Notes: generated from the letters alone by a model not told the origin. Positions 44,052 through 52,827 are shown, counted from the stretch's first letter. The stretch: 64,000 nucleotides of DNA from Sphingomonas chungangi (GCF_013778325.1 NZ_JACEIB010000006.1:496001-560000), one strand, 5' to 3'. A program made the numbers and translations.

Positions 44052-44266
44052 GATTTCGGCCTCGCGAAGGCGCGTTCGCCGAAGACAGCGACGAGCAAGG
44101 TGGCGATCGAGAGCAGGACCAGCGTGGCCGCGATCGCCGCCAGCGTGCCGTCGAGCGTGGTCGCGTTGCCGAGCAGCAGCACGCTGGTCACGATCAGCAG
44201 CAGCTCGCCGCCGATCAGCAGGCGCGCCGTCCAGTTGGCCGGGCGTGTTGAGAGGACGCCCCTCAT
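44048..44266 (-). CDS. Small two-helix membrane protein in the tra operon
   Basis: 72 residues from ATG 44266 (MRGVLSTRPANW). Two hydrophobic segments (LLIGGELLLIVTSVLLLG and LAAIAATLVLLSIATLLVAVF) with a short loop between. ATGA overlaps occur at both ends, with the small gene upstream and with traW downstream. I recognise no family. Its place between traC and traW corresponds to where F has small genes (trbI, others), but TrbI-like sequence is not evident. Confidence 0.7.
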   Translation of the reverse strand: MRGVLSTRPANWTARLLIGGELLLIVTSVLLLGNATTLDGTLAAIAATLVLLSIATLLVAVFGERAFARPKS

Positions 44267-44598
44267 GCCTGCCTCCGGCGACGGACGCGAGACACGATCC
44301 ATCCGGCGGCCCCGGACGCCAGGATCAGCACCCCGCCGCTTGCGAAGCAGGCACCCGCGACGATGATCGCGCTGCGGATCACTTGGGCCCAGGACTGGTG
44401 GAGCGAGAAACCGGCGACCGCGACGAGCATGCCCATCATCAGCGTCTCGATCAGGATAAGCCGGATACGCCAGCGAAAGGCGTCTGCCTCTGCGCGGACC
44501 GCGACGCGCGCCTCGATGATCCGCTCCATCTCGTCCTCGCGCGCGAGGTGCAACTGGAGCTGGTCGGGATGGGGATGAACCTGACCCATTTCTGTCAC
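44263..44598 (-). CDS. Small membrane protein after traC (TrbI-position)
   Basis: 111 residues (MTEMGQVHPHPDQLQLHL...). A charged helical stretch (about 18-42) is followed by two hydrophobic segments (LILIETLMMGMLVAVAGFSL and IIVAGACFASGGVLILASGAAGW) and a basic RVRRRRQA end. The ATG overlaps the traC stop by 4 bp and its stop overlaps the next small gene by 4 bp. No family was recognised. An inner-membrane accessory role in mating-pair formation is likely from context only. Confidence 0.7.
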   Translation of the reverse strand: MTEMGQVHPHPDQLQLHLAREDEMERIIEARVAVRAEADAFRWRIRLILIETLMMGMLVAVAGFSLHQSWAQVIRSAIIVAGACFASGGVLILASGAAGWIVSRVRRRRQA

Positions 44599-47111
44599 TC
44601 CGCCGCGACCGGCAGCACCGGCTGCCCGAGGATGGAGGCTGGATCGATGCCGGCGAGCTCGCAGACCGCTTCGAGCGGCGATCGGCCGGCGCGGACCTTG
44701 GCCTCGAAGGCGGCGACCTCCTGGGGCGCGGACGTATTGATCCAGTAGGAGAAGGGATCGACGACGAGGCGCGCGATGCCCAAGCCCAGCGGCGAGTCGA
44801 TGAAGACCTCGCTGTAATGCGGCTTGTTGTTGCGGACCGACTTCAGCAGGTCGAGCACGAAGCCCGAATAATCGAGGATCTTGTTGTCGACCGCCTTGTC
44901 GTAGGTCGAGCCCTGCAGCAGGAAGCGGGTCGCGGCATTCTCCAGGATGACCTGGCCGGTGCCGCCGAACAGCATCAGGTCGTTCATGCTCTGCAGCACG
45001 ATCCCGAAGCTGCCCTGGTATTTTCGCGCGCGGCGATAGCCCTGCGCGAAGGCCTCGGCGAGCCGCGACAGGTCCTGACCTTCGGTCCGGGTCATGAACT
45101 GGGCGGCTTCGTCGCAGAGCACGAAGCGCGGCCGGTCGCGCTCCGAGAGGTAGAGTTCCTGCGTCAGCGCGTTCACCACCACCATGACGATGACGTTGAA
45201 CAGGTCCGGCATGTTCTTGAGGCGCTCGAGCTCGAGCACGACGAATTCGTCATGCGCGATGTCGAAGGTCGAGGGTCCGTTGAAATAATGGCCGTAGACG
45301 CCGTCGCTCGCGAAATCGCGCAGGTTGAAGGCGAGCTCGCGCGCGACGGGGATCAGATGCTCGACCCGGTCGAGATCGCTAGCGGCGAATTCCGGGTAGG
45401 AGCCGAGCCAGGCGCGGACCGCGTCGATCCCTTCCTCGGCATGGCCTTCGTCGATCGTCCACTGGACGGCCGACTTGAGCAGATTCCATTCCGAGGTGGT
45501 GACGCCCTTGCGGGTCGCGGCATTGGCCATCTCGGCGACGATCGCGACCGCCATGCTGATCGCCGACTGGCGATCGTCGCCGTCGAGCGCGAGGCCGAGG
45601 TCGAAGGGGTTGAGGACGAGATGCTCCTCGCCCACGTCGATGTAGCGGCCCGAGCAGAGCGTGCAGAGCTTGCGGTAGCTTCCGCCGATATCGATGATCC
45701 GTATCAGCGCGTTCTGGGCAAAATATTGCAGGCAGAGATTGTTGAGCAGGAAGCTCTTGCCGGCGCCGCTCTCGGCCGAGACGACGAAATTGTAGTTGTT
45801 GATGCGTGGATCGAAGAGATCGAGCGTGACGAGCTGACCCTTGCGGCCGACATAGAGGAGGGCGGGGCGGCCGCCGCCGCGGAAGTCGGTCTGGATCGGC
45901 GCCATCAGCACCGCGCTCTTCACCGGCATACGGAAATCACGTTCGAGGAGGCGCAGCGTCTTCCTGTCCGGATAGAGGCCGAAGGGGAGGCTCATCGGCA
46001 GGAGCACCGGGTTCAGGTAGCTCTCCTCCTGCATCATGAAGGGGAGCGGCTCGGACTCCCACAGCCGCTTTGCCCTGGCGGCCATCTCGCGGGCATGCGC
46101 GCGGTCGCGGCCGAACACCCAGAGCGTCGGGATCACGCGGACGAACTTGGAGGTGCCGGCCTCGTCCAGCACCCAGCCGATCTCCTCGATCTGCTTGCCG
46201 ACCTCGACCGCGAAGCTGCCCGCCGCCTTCTGCGCCGACAGGATCTGGGCACGCTTGTGAATCTCGAACTGGCTGTGATCGAAGAGCACGTTGAGAGTCA
46301 GCAGGAAGGGACCGCCAATCTGGTCGCTGTCCTCGGACGAGCCACGCATGCCGCCGGTGAGCCGGTTGGCGCGCTCGGCGGTGATCCGGCGGGCGGGCGA
46401 CTTGGGCGTCAGGCAGCGCGCGACATGGTTGCCGAGGAACAGCTCCGGCCCCTCGAACGACAGATCCGGCCCCGCATCGATGATCTGGCGGCGGATCGGT
46501 GGTGCAGCACCACCGTCGACGGGCTTTGCGGTGAACACGCCGGGTGCGTCCGCGTAGACGCCGTTGAAGATGCGACGATAGAGACTGACCGTTTCCTCCG
46601 CGGCCATGCGCCGGATACCGAGTTTGGCGAGCTGCTCCTCGACCTGGCGGCGCAGGTCTTCGTCTAGGGGCTTGGAAGCCTTGATTGACAGGAAGGTCCG
46701 AAAGTTGCGCAGTGGAATGCCGTGCAGCGCGCGAAGCCCGTGCCGACCGGCATGGAGATAGTCGGCGGTGTGGCGCGCCGACGCCTGGATCAGCGGATCG
46801 TCACGGACCTTGAGATCCTGGTAGGCGTCGAGCGACGGCGCGATCAGCGGATCGGCGAAGCTGTGCAGCTGGAGCACCGTCCCTTCCGGGAAGTGGATAT
46901 TGAGCAGGCCGAGCAGCGCCTGGTGAACGTGGCCGAACATGTAGGCTGACGGGATCAGCTCCCACCCATAGCCCCAGCCGTCGTCGATGCAGAGGAATGC
47001 CTCCTCCTGCTCGCCCCAGGCGACCAGCGGCAGGTAATCGGAATAGCGATCGCGGGCGACAGAGCTGCGCAGGCGCGCGAGCGTCATGTCGCTGGTCTTC
47101 GCGGCGCTCAC
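44595..47111 (-). CDS. traC: TraC, type IV secretion ATPase (VirB4 family)
   Basis: 838 residues from a GTG at 47111 that overlaps the traV stop as GTGA; an ATG at 47087 is the alternative. The N-terminal part includes YLPLVAWGEQEEAFLCIDDGWGYGWE, typical of TraC. Walker A is VVSAESGAGKSFLLNNL and Walker B is RFVLCDEAAQF, with RRARKYQGSFGIVLQSMND as the following motif region. The protein powers pilus assembly at the inner membrane. The C-terminal 20 residues (GIDPASILGQPVLPVAAE) are unremarkable. It is followed by two small membrane genes before traW. Confidence 0.94.
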   Translation of the reverse strand: MSAAKTSDMTLARLRSSVARDRYSDYLPLVAWGEQEEAFLCIDDGWGYGWELIPSAYMFGHVHQALLGLLNIHFPEGTVLQLHSFADPLIAPSLDAYQDLKVRDDPLIQASARHTADYLHAGRHGLRALHGIPLRNFRTFLSIKASKPLDEDLRRQVEEQLAKLGIRRMAAEETVSLYRRIFNGVYADAPGVFTAKPVDGGAAPPIRRQIIDAGPDLSFEGPELFLGNHVARCLTPKSPARRITAERANRLTGGMRGSSEDSDQIGGPFLLTLNVLFDHSQFEIHKRAQILSAQKAAGSFAVEVGKQIEEIGWVLDEAGTSKFVRVIPTLWVFGRDRAHAREMAARAKRLWESEPLPFMMQEESYLNPVLLPMSLPFGLYPDRKTLRLLERDFRMPVKSAVLMAPIQTDFRGGGRPALLYVGRKGQLVTLDLFDPRINNYNFVVSAESGAGKSFLLNNLCLQYFAQNALIRIIDIGGSYRKLCTLCSGRYIDVGEEHLVLNPFDLGLALDGDDRQSAISMAVAIVAEMANAATRKGVTTSEWNLLKSAVQWTIDEGHAEEGIDAVRAWLGSYPEFAASDLDRVEHLIPVARELAFNLRDFASDGVYGHYFNGPSTFDIAHDEFVVLELERLKNMPDLFNVIVMVVVNALTQELYLSERDRPRFVLCDEAAQFMTRTEGQDLSRLAEAFAQGYRRARKYQGSFGIVLQSMNDLMLFGGTGQVILENAATRFLLQGSTYDKAVDNKILDYSGFVLDLLKSVRNNKPHYSEVFIDSPLGLGIARLVVDPFSYWINTSAPQEVAAFEAKVRAGRSPLEAVCELAGIDPASILGQPVLPVAAE

Positions 47112-47737
47112 GGCTTCTTCTCCGGAGCGGGCTTGAGACCCGTGGTCGGGAGCGTCGCCGGCAGATCCTCGTCGCCGGGTTTCTCGTGGACCTGGCCAAG
47201 GATGGGCGCCTGGGCAGCCTGGCTGGCCGGATCGACGAGGTAGTCGCCGACCACCCACTCGGGCCGTTCGAGGATCGACCAGATATAGCGCGGCATGTAA
47301 AGCCGGTCCGGCCGCTGCCTGTCGGCATAAGGCAGGATCAACGTGCGGACCGTGCGCGGAGCTTTCAGCATCGGCGTCGCCGGCTGATCGAGCAGGCCAC
47401 GAAGCTCCGCATAGATACTGTCGCGATAGCCGGCGAAGGCGGGCGGCGGCGGCGTTTTGCCATGCGGTGCCCTGGGCGATGCTGCAGCCTGATTGGCGCC
47501 GTGGGCGTGCAGCAATTTCTTGTCGTTCGTCACCGCCGGATCGGATGTCGATACCCGGCCGGCAACGGCATCCTGGTACGCCTTGTCCGGCGAGATGCAG
47601 ACGCCGTGGTCGCTGTTCTTGCAGCCGAACTTCTCCGGATAGGGCGACATGACCGAGCCGACCGCGGCGCAGCCGCTGAGCATCAGCATTGCAAGCATGA
47701 TGCTCGTATGGCGGGCAGATTGAGGGGAGCGGATCAT
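47108..47737 (-). CDS. traV: TraV, outer-membrane lipoprotein of the transfer channel
   Basis: 209 residues with a lipoprotein signal (SIMLAMLMLSGC, lipobox Cys23). A second cysteine pair (KFGCKNSDHGVCIS) follows, matching TraV, which anchors the TraB/TraK core ring to the outer membrane (VirB7 role). The C-terminal part is Pro/Gln-rich with LYMPRYIWSILERPEWVVGDYL in the family pattern. The ATG overlaps the traB stop by one base (TGATG) and the stop overlaps the traC GTG. Confidence 0.9.
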   Translation of the reverse strand: MIRSPQSARHTSIMLAMLMLSGCAAVGSVMSPYPEKFGCKNSDHGVCISPDKAYQDAVAGRVSTSDPAVTNDKKLLHAHGANQAAASPRAPHGKTPPPPAFAGYRDSIYAELRGLLDQPATPMLKAPRTVRTLILPYADRQRPDRLYMPRYIWSILERPEWVVGDYLVDPASQAAQAPILGQVHEKPGDEDLPATLPTTGLKPAPEKKP

Positions 47738-49071
47738 CAGAATTTCACTCCTGCCGTGGGCTTGATCTCGAGGGTGACGCCCTCCTGGACGACCACCGTC
47801 ACATCCTTGCCGGCGCCGACCTCGACGATGGGGCCGGCCTGGCGGGCGAGATCGAGGTAGAAGTCGGTGAGCTTGTCCGAGGACTTGGAAAGGCCACCCG
47901 CGACGCCGGTCTTGATGGAGTCGGTCGGGTTGAGCGTGCGCACCGATCCCAGCGCCGAGACGCTGTTCTCGCCGAACGTGTCCTGCACCGATTGCGAGAT
48001 GCCGCTGATCGTGCCGGCGATGAAGGCGCGGGCAAGCGTCGCGCCGGCCCGGGTGATGACCTGGCCCGAGAGCCCCTTCTTGCCGTCGGCGTCGACGAAG
48101 AAGCCTTTGACCGTCTGGTCGACCACCGAATGGTCGTCGAAGTCGACGCAGGAGAGCGAGACGAGCTGGACCTCGACGCGCTCCTTGGCGAGGCTTCCCG
48201 TGGCGTTGCCGATGACGAAGCAGCCGGCGAGGTTGGCCTTGACGTCATTGGGCAGCACCGCCGGCGCCTGGACCCGCGCGATGATCGGCTCGGGATTGGA
48301 CGTCGCGTCCCGGCTGGCCAGCGCGTCGATCCCCGTCAGAAGCCTGGCTGCCATGAAACCAGGCGGCAAATAGATCGTCCGATTCTTTTTTTTCGAGTCC
48401 GCGCCATTCCCGGCCTGGCTCGCGTCCTTTGGCACGATGGGCGCGGAAGCATCCCCAATCCCGCCCACAAGCTTTTCCACAGGCGGCGCGGGCGGCGCTG
48501 ATGGGCCGGATGGCGGGGGCGGAAGGCTGTCATCCTCGGCGCTTTTGGCGGCGCCTTTCGCGTCAGGCGGTGTCGGCGGATAATTGACCGGCACGTCGGG
48601 GAGCGCAGGGGGCAGCGGACCGGCATCGTTCGGCGTCGTGCTGCCATCGGCGGGCGGCGCCTTGGACCCGATCTGGATCTTGCCTTCCTCGATCGCGGAT
48701 ACCCGGTCGCCCAGCAGATTCTGCCCGTCGAGCACCTTCTTCAGGTCACCGCGGAGCTTCTCCTCGAGGCTGTCGCCGCGCAGGCCCGCGCCCATGTCGA
48801 GCTTGGCAGCGCCCGTCGCGGGCTTGACCGCCTGGTGGCTATGTCCGGATGCGGTGTAGAGCGCGATGCCGAGCACGCCGATCGCGGCGCCGACACCGAT
48901 CTGCTTGGCGCGCAGCTTCTGGCGCGAGCCCAGGCTCTGCCACCGCGCGCGTAGCAGGTCCGGTATGCCGCTCGTCGCGGGGGCAGCCGGAATGGCATCG
49001 CTGGCGTCTGGCGTGTGGCGCGGGAGAGGGGCGCCGTCGTCTTCGGTGGTGGGGCGGATCTCGTCGGTCAT
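47737..49071 (-). CDS. traB: TraB, core-channel protein (VirB10 family)
   Basis: 444 residues. One inner-membrane helix (about 54-72, IGVGAAIGVLGIALYTASG) follows a cytosolic N-terminus; a helical segment LEEKLRGDLKKVLDGQNLLG and a Pro-rich linker (about 140-200) span the periplasm. The C-terminal beta-barrel domain has GFMAARLLTGIDALA and LAGCFVIGNATGSLAKERVEVQLVSL, characteristic of TraB/VirB10. The ATG at 49071 overlaps the traK stop by 4 bp; a longer in-frame extension overlaps traK and is rejected. Confidence 0.93.
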   Translation of the reverse strand: MTDEIRPTTEDDGAPLPRHTPDASDAIPAAPATSGIPDLLRARWQSLGSRQKLRAKQIGVGAAIGVLGIALYTASGHSHQAVKPATGAAKLDMGAGLRGDSLEEKLRGDLKKVLDGQNLLGDRVSAIEEGKIQIGSKAPPADGSTTPNDAGPLPPALPDVPVNYPPTPPDAKGAAKSAEDDSLPPPPSGPSAPPAPPVEKLVGGIGDASAPIVPKDASQAGNGADSKKKNRTIYLPPGFMAARLLTGIDALASRDATSNPEPIIARVQAPAVLPNDVKANLAGCFVIGNATGSLAKERVEVQLVSLSCVDFDDHSVVDQTVKGFFVDADGKKGLSGQVITRAGATLARAFIAGTISGISQSVQDTFGENSVSALGSVRTLNPTDSIKTGVAGGLSKSSDKLTDFYLDLARQAGPIVEVGAGKDVTVVVQEGVTLEIKPTAGVKF

Positions 49072-49832
49072 TTGGCCGCCCCCCGCCGCACGATGATCAC
49101 GCGGGCCACGTCGCCGGGGCCGGCGGTGGCATGGTCGAGCGTGACCGCGAAGATGTTGGCGCCGAGCGCGCTCGCAAGGAAGCTGCGCTCGTCGAGCTTC
49201 ATCGGAGTCTGGGCGCCGACCAGATATTCGCTGGCCGACAGACCCGAGCCTTCGATTGCGAGGCGGCGACGCTCGTGCAGCGTCGCGCCGGTAAGCGTCG
49301 GCAATGCGATGTCGGTCGCCGACGGCGCGGTCTCGGTGAAGGATGCCGGCACGCGGTCCTGCAGCAGCGCCAGCGTGATCGAGACCGCGCGTTCTTCCTC
49401 GACCAGCGGGCCGAGCAGCGCCTCGTTGTCGCGGGCCTTCTGGGTAGCACCCGGCGCCAGCACCACGGTCTGCGCAGGGATGTCGGCGGGCTCGGCATAG
49501 AGCGGATAGTCGGCGCCATTGCACGACACGAAGAATTCAGACGGCGTGGTGACGTAAGAGCGCGTCACCGCGCCGGCGTCGTCGGTCTCCTTGACCAGGA
49601 ACTTGATCCAGGCGTCCGACCCGCCTTTCTCGACCGTGATCTGCTTCTCGGCGGAGAATTTCACGTCGTCGATGTCGGATCCCAAGCAGACGACATGATT
49701 GATGTCGTGGTTGGAGAGGCGGATCCGGCTGGTCTGGTCGGGCAGCGCGGTGATGGACTGCGCGAAGGCGGGTGCGCCGATCGCGAGCGCGAGGCAGCCG
49801 GCGGCGATCCGCCGCTTAGTGGACGTCGGCAT
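49068..49832 (-). CDS. traK: TraK, secretin-like core-channel protein (VirB9 role)
   Basis: 254 residues with a signal sequence (GCLALAIGAPAFA). The mature start QSITALPDQTSRIRLSNHDINHVVC and the later SEFFVSCNGADYPLYAEPADIPAQTV fit TraK. It forms the outer-membrane core ring with TraV and TraB. It overlaps traE by 17 bp and traB by 4 bp. Confidence 0.92.
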   Translation of the reverse strand: MPTSTKRRIAAGCLALAIGAPAFAQSITALPDQTSRIRLSNHDINHVVCLGSDIDDVKFSAEKQITVEKGGSDAWIKFLVKETDDAGAVTRSYVTTPSEFFVSCNGADYPLYAEPADIPAQTVVLAPGATQKARDNEALLGPLVEEERAVSITLALLQDRVPASFTETAPSATDIALPTLTGATLHERRRLAIEGSGLSASEYLVGAQTPMKLDERSFLASALGANIFAVTLDHATAGPGDVARVIIVRRGAAK

Positions 49833-50475
49833 CGAACTGCTCCTCGGTGAGGCGGGTCAGCCAGAAGCGGCCATTGTCGATTGCGTAGCCAATCCTTAAG
49901 TTTCCGCGGAACTTGCGGATCACGCCGCCGATCACGCGGACCTTCTCGACCGGCACGACGATGTCGCTGTTGGTGAAGGTCACCGGCTGGTCGGAGCGGA
50001 TATAGGTCGCGATCGAGAGCGTCGGATTGTCGGCGAGCTCGTCGAGCAGCTGGTTCAGCCCGTCACGCACCTGGTCGTAGGCCGACGGATGGACGATCGA
50101 GAGCAGTTCCTGGAACTGCCGGTCGGCCGAATAAGCGGAATATGTGCCGGCGAGCGAGACGATGTTGCGAGTGACCGTGCGGAGATAGCCTTCCGACGGC
50201 TTGTTGCCGGTGACGTAGAGGTCGCCGCCGGCACCGAACGGCACCAGCACGGTCCGCTGGTTTTGGTTCGACGTGTAGATCAGCAGTCCGAGCACGGCGG
50301 TGATGCCAAACAGGCCGACGATCGCGACCTTGAGCAGCCTGTTCTCCTCGAACAGATTGGCCGAGCCCTGCAGATAACGATGGATGCCGAAGCTAGAGGG
50401 CTTGCCCTTGAGCTGGCGCTCCTCCGTCTCGTGATGATCCTGGGGGCTAAGGAAATCGAGCATGGTCCGCCTCAT
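49816..50475 (-). CDS. traE: TraE, inner-membrane core protein (VirB8 role)
   Basis: 219 residues if the ATG at 50475 is used, which overlaps the traL stop as ATGA; an ATG at 50463 is equally in frame. A single membrane helix (about 48-66, LLKVAIVGLFGITAVLGLLIYTS) is followed by the periplasmic domain with YVTGNKPSEGYLRTVTRNIVSLAGTYS, EELLSIVHPSAYDQVRDGL and VIGGVIRKFRGNLRIGYAIDNGRFWL, matching TraE. It links TraL and the core ring during pilus assembly. Confidence 0.92.
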   Translation of the reverse strand: MRRTMLDFLSPQDHHETEERQLKGKPSSFGIHRYLQGSANLFEENRLLKVAIVGLFGITAVLGLLIYTSNQNQRTVLVPFGAGGDLYVTGNKPSEGYLRTVTRNIVSLAGTYSAYSADRQFQELLSIVHPSAYDQVRDGLNQLLDELADNPTLSIATYIRSDQPVTFTNSDIVVPVEKVRVIGGVIRKFRGNLRIGYAIDNGRFWLTRLTEEQFDADVH

Positions 50476-50738
50476 TCGAAGAAGCGGGTCTGGGTCGGAC
50501 CCGGATAATGACGGAAGGCGATCAGCCCCCAGCGCCAGGCGAGGTGGGGCAGGAAGCCGCGGGGCTTCGATCGCTTCCAGGGAATGAAAAGGAGAAGGGC
50601 GCCGATGAGCAACCAGCCAACCAGCCCCCCGATGATGGCGGCCACGAAGATGGTCGACATCACCAGGATGAACTCGTCCGATCCGAACCACAGGATCTGG
50701 ACCGGCCGATGAAGATACTGGGGCAGACGCTCGTCCAT
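50472..50738 (-). CDS. traL: TraL, pilus assembly protein
   Basis: 88 residues, the normal size. It begins MDERLPQYLHRPVQILWFGSDE, the TraL signature, followed by two close hydrophobic segments (FILVMSTIFVAAIIGGLVGW and LLIGALLLFIPW) and a basic tail. A VirB3-like inner-membrane component. AGGAGAAG precedes the ATG. The 115 bp between it and traA contain GC-rich sequence without a clear gene. Confidence 0.93.
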   Translation of the reverse strand: MDERLPQYLHRPVQILWFGSDEFILVMSTIFVAAIIGGLVGWLLIGALLLFIPWKRSKPRGFLPHLAWRWGLIAFRHYPGPTQTRFFE

Positions 50739-50853
50739 CGCCCTTCTCCTCCTGCTTCCTGACCCACCGCGACTGCGGCGGTCATTCCAGGCGTCCCAGC
50801 GACGCCTGGCTCTGGGGCCGGGCGAGCCCGTCAGGGCCGCCCGGCCGATCGCA

Positions 50854-51171
50854 TCAGACGACCATTCCGAAGGTCTGGAGGATGGTGTCGGCTTTGATCA
50901 GGCAGACCGCGGCGACGATGGTCGGGATGCCGATCATGACGTTCGAGAAAAGCCGCGACACGCCGAACAGGAAGGCGGCGACACCGCCCACGAAGCCAAG
51001 CGGCCCCTTCACACCCTTGTTCACGACGATGTCGTAGATGTCGTAGCCGAGGTCGCCCTGGGCCGGTGCGGTGAAGGCATGGGCGCCGCTGGCGCCGAGC
51101 ACGCCGATCGCGGCGAAAGGGACACCGATACTCGCGAAATGGGCGACACGTTTTCCGATCTTGCGGATCAT
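50854..51171 (-). CDS. traA: TraA-type pilin precursor
   Basis: 105 residues. A long leader (MIRKIGKRVAHFASIGVPFA...) ends at an AHA site near 30-32, leaving a mature pilin of about 73 residues starting FTAPAQGDLGYDIYDIVV. Two hydrophobic segments follow (GPLGFVGGVAAFLFGVSRLF and IGIPTIVAAVCLIKADTIL). This is the TraA/TrhA pilin layout. The ATG at 51171 has GGGAG at good spacing. Because an RP4/R27-type S26 peptidase is in the operon, the pilin may be cyclised. High expression is likely from its own ribosome binding site. Confidence 0.88.
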   Translation of the reverse strand: MIRKIGKRVAHFASIGVPFAAIGVLGASGAHAFTAPAQGDLGYDIYDIVVNKGVKGPLGFVGGVAAFLFGVSRLFSNVMIGIPTIVAAVCLIKADTILQTFGMVV

Positions 51172-51190
51172 GAGAGAACTCCCTGAATAT

Positions 51191-51262
51191 GGAGCCGTCC
51201 GGAAAGCAGCCTGCCGGCATCGATGATCTCGGTGTCGGCCGGGGAGGACGATGGACGGCTCC
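51191..51262. repeat. 10-bp inverted repeat between dsbC and traA
   Basis: GGAGCCGTCC (51191-51200) and GGACGGCTCC (51253-51262) are exact reverse complements 52 bp apart, in the 172-bp spacer between dsbC and traA. They could form an mRNA hairpin that separates dsbC from the pilin message or protects the traA 5' end. Confidence 0.6.
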
Positions 51263-51343
51263 TGGAGCCCGTCGTCCCCGGCATCTGGGCCCGCCGCGCC
51301 GATGGTCATCGGCAGCGGCGGCCCGCCATGAAGGTGATTTGCG

Positions 51344-52117
51344 TCAGCGCTGCGCACGGACAGCGGCCTTCGGCCGGTCGAGGAACTGCTCGAGTTCGCC
51401 CTGCTGGAAGCCGGCGACGAGCTTGCCATCGATAATGAGGGTCGGCGTGCCGCTGACACCGATCTGGCTGGTCAGCGCCGCATCGGCCGCGACTTTGGCG
51501 TGGCCCTCCGGGCAGGTCAGCAGCTTGTCCGGGGCTGCGCCGGCATAGAGGGCGTGGAACGCCTTTTCCTTGTCGGCGGAGCACAGGATATGTTCCGACT
51601 TCGCTGCTGATCCCTGGTGGATGTTCGATACGAAATAGACGAGCTGCCGGACCGGTTTCCCCTCCGCCGCTTTCGCATTCCAGAACTTCTCGAGCGCCCG
51701 ACAATAGGGACATTCGGGATCGGTGAACTCGATCACGGTCGGCGCGCCGGCGGGGCCGATGGCGAGCGCCTTGGCCGGGTCGATCAGTGCCAGGCGTTTG
51801 CGGACCGCATCGTCCTGCGCCAACGCGGTCAGGTTGACGCCATCCTTGTCGTAGACGGCGGCGAAGATCAGGTTTCCGCTCTCCGGCGCGAAGTAGAGGA
51901 TCCGCCCGCCGGCATTGGCCTGGTAGACCGGGCCCTTGATGGGTGAGGGGCCGAAGTCCTCGAAATGCAGGTTGGCGAAGGTCTGGTGGAGCGCGCGTTG
52001 AGCGCCCGCTACGACCGTCGCGGTGTCGCGGCCAGTCTCGGCTTGGCTGGGTGTCGCCGCGCAGCTGAGCACCGCGGCCGACATTGCCATCATCAGGCAC
52101 TGCCGATAGTTTCGCAT
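51344..52117 (-). CDS. dsbC: DsbC-like thiol:disulfide isomerase of the tra operon
   Basis: 257 residues with a signal sequence (LMMAMSAAVLSCAATPSQA). The N-terminal part resembles the DsbC dimerisation domain (GRILYFAPESGNLIFAAVYDKDGVNLT), followed by the thioredoxin fold with IEFTDPECPYCRALEKFW (CPYC active site) and GVSGTPTLIIDG (cis-Pro). Periplasmic disulfide isomerases are common in F-type operons and would serve cysteine-rich TraN, TraU and TraH. It is the first gene of the operon, divergent from the gene at 52420. Confidence 0.92.
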   Translation of the reverse strand: MRNYRQCLMMAMSAAVLSCAATPSQAETGRDTATVVAGAQRALHQTFANLHFEDFGPSPIKGPVYQANAGGRILYFAPESGNLIFAAVYDKDGVNLTALAQDDAVRKRLALIDPAKALAIGPAGAPTVIEFTDPECPYCRALEKFWNAKAAEGKPVRQLVYFVSNIHQGSAAKSEHILCSADKEKAFHALYAGAAPDKLLTCPEGHAKVAADAALTSQIGVSGTPTLIIDGKLVAGFQQGELEQFLDRPKAAVRAQR

Positions 52118-52419
52118 GCAAGACTCCTCCGTGGCGTGACGAGCACGCGGTGTTCACGTCGATGATGGGCGGAGCAGTCGGCTGAGTGGGCTTTCTCGGG
52201 CCCAGGTCCGACCGACGTCCCTGACGCCGTGACGAATGCACGTCGCCTGCAGGGGCTACAAGAGGCAGGGCACTCAACTTCCGGATGGGCTGGACACTGC
52301 CGCTACGGCTGTGATCTTCCGATGCGGAAGTCTCGTTCCGCGTCGGTATTATTCTGCCGTTTCAGCACTTCACTGCCGGTTCCGGCAGCGGAATTGATAA
52401 GAACGGTGACCGTGAGGGG
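52118..52419. promoter_or_regulatory. Divergent promoter region of the tra operon, with palindrome
   Basis: 302 bp with no gene. CTGCCGG-TT-CCGGCAG (52373-52388) is a 7-bp-arm palindrome 31 bp before the plus-strand gene, a likely operator. A GC-rich leader of the tra operon covers the left half. No obvious terminator or ncRNA was seen. Confidence 0.5.
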
Positions 52420-52827
52420 ATGGTGATGGAGCGTGCGATCCGGACTTTTAAGCTGCGCGTATCGCCCGAAGGGTTCGAGGTTCTGGCGAGCTGCCACCAT
52501 CGTTTGATGACGGCGACCAATACATTGATTCCATATGGAGCTACTCTCACGGCGGCGATGGAGTGGCTTGCCCGCGAGCCCTCAAGGCCATCAGCAGCAA
52601 TCCAGAGATCCGACATTTCCGAGCTTTCGGGGTCGATTACCCTCTTTGTGGGGGCACCGCGCTGGGTCAGTGCCAAGGCCACGGAAATCAGCAGCCTCCT
52701 GGAGAAAGCTGACGGTTGGGGCGAGAAGGTTTCCATGGGCGAGGTTTATCTGCTCGCGCTGTATGCCTTTTCACGAGTGTCGGCGGCAGACGTCGCGAGC
52801 GTCGCTGAAGCGGTCGTCGACCAGTGA
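52420..52827 (+). CDS. Unknown 135-residue protein divergent from the tra operon
   Basis: The protein starts MVMERAIRTFKLRVSPEGFEVLA; either ATG 52420 or ATG 52426 could be used, the latter with GAGGGG at 7 bp. Composition is balanced and mostly helical (about 70-125), with no signal sequence or membrane helix. I do not recognise a family. Its divergent position and the palindrome upstream make a regulatory or accessory role in transfer plausible, but nothing in the sequence proves this. Confidence 0.6.
   Translation: MVMERAIRTFKLRVSPEGFEVLASCHHRLMTATNTLIPYGATLTAAMEWLAREPSRPSAAIQRSDISELSGSITLFVGAPRWVSAKATEISSLLEKADGWGEKVSMGEVYLLALYAFSRVSAADVASVAEAVVDQ

Noticed and set aside
44817-46667. Long plus-strand open frame (616 codons) opposite traC
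   Set aside because: Antisense artefact; composition biased and no domain, whereas traC has clear Walker motifs.
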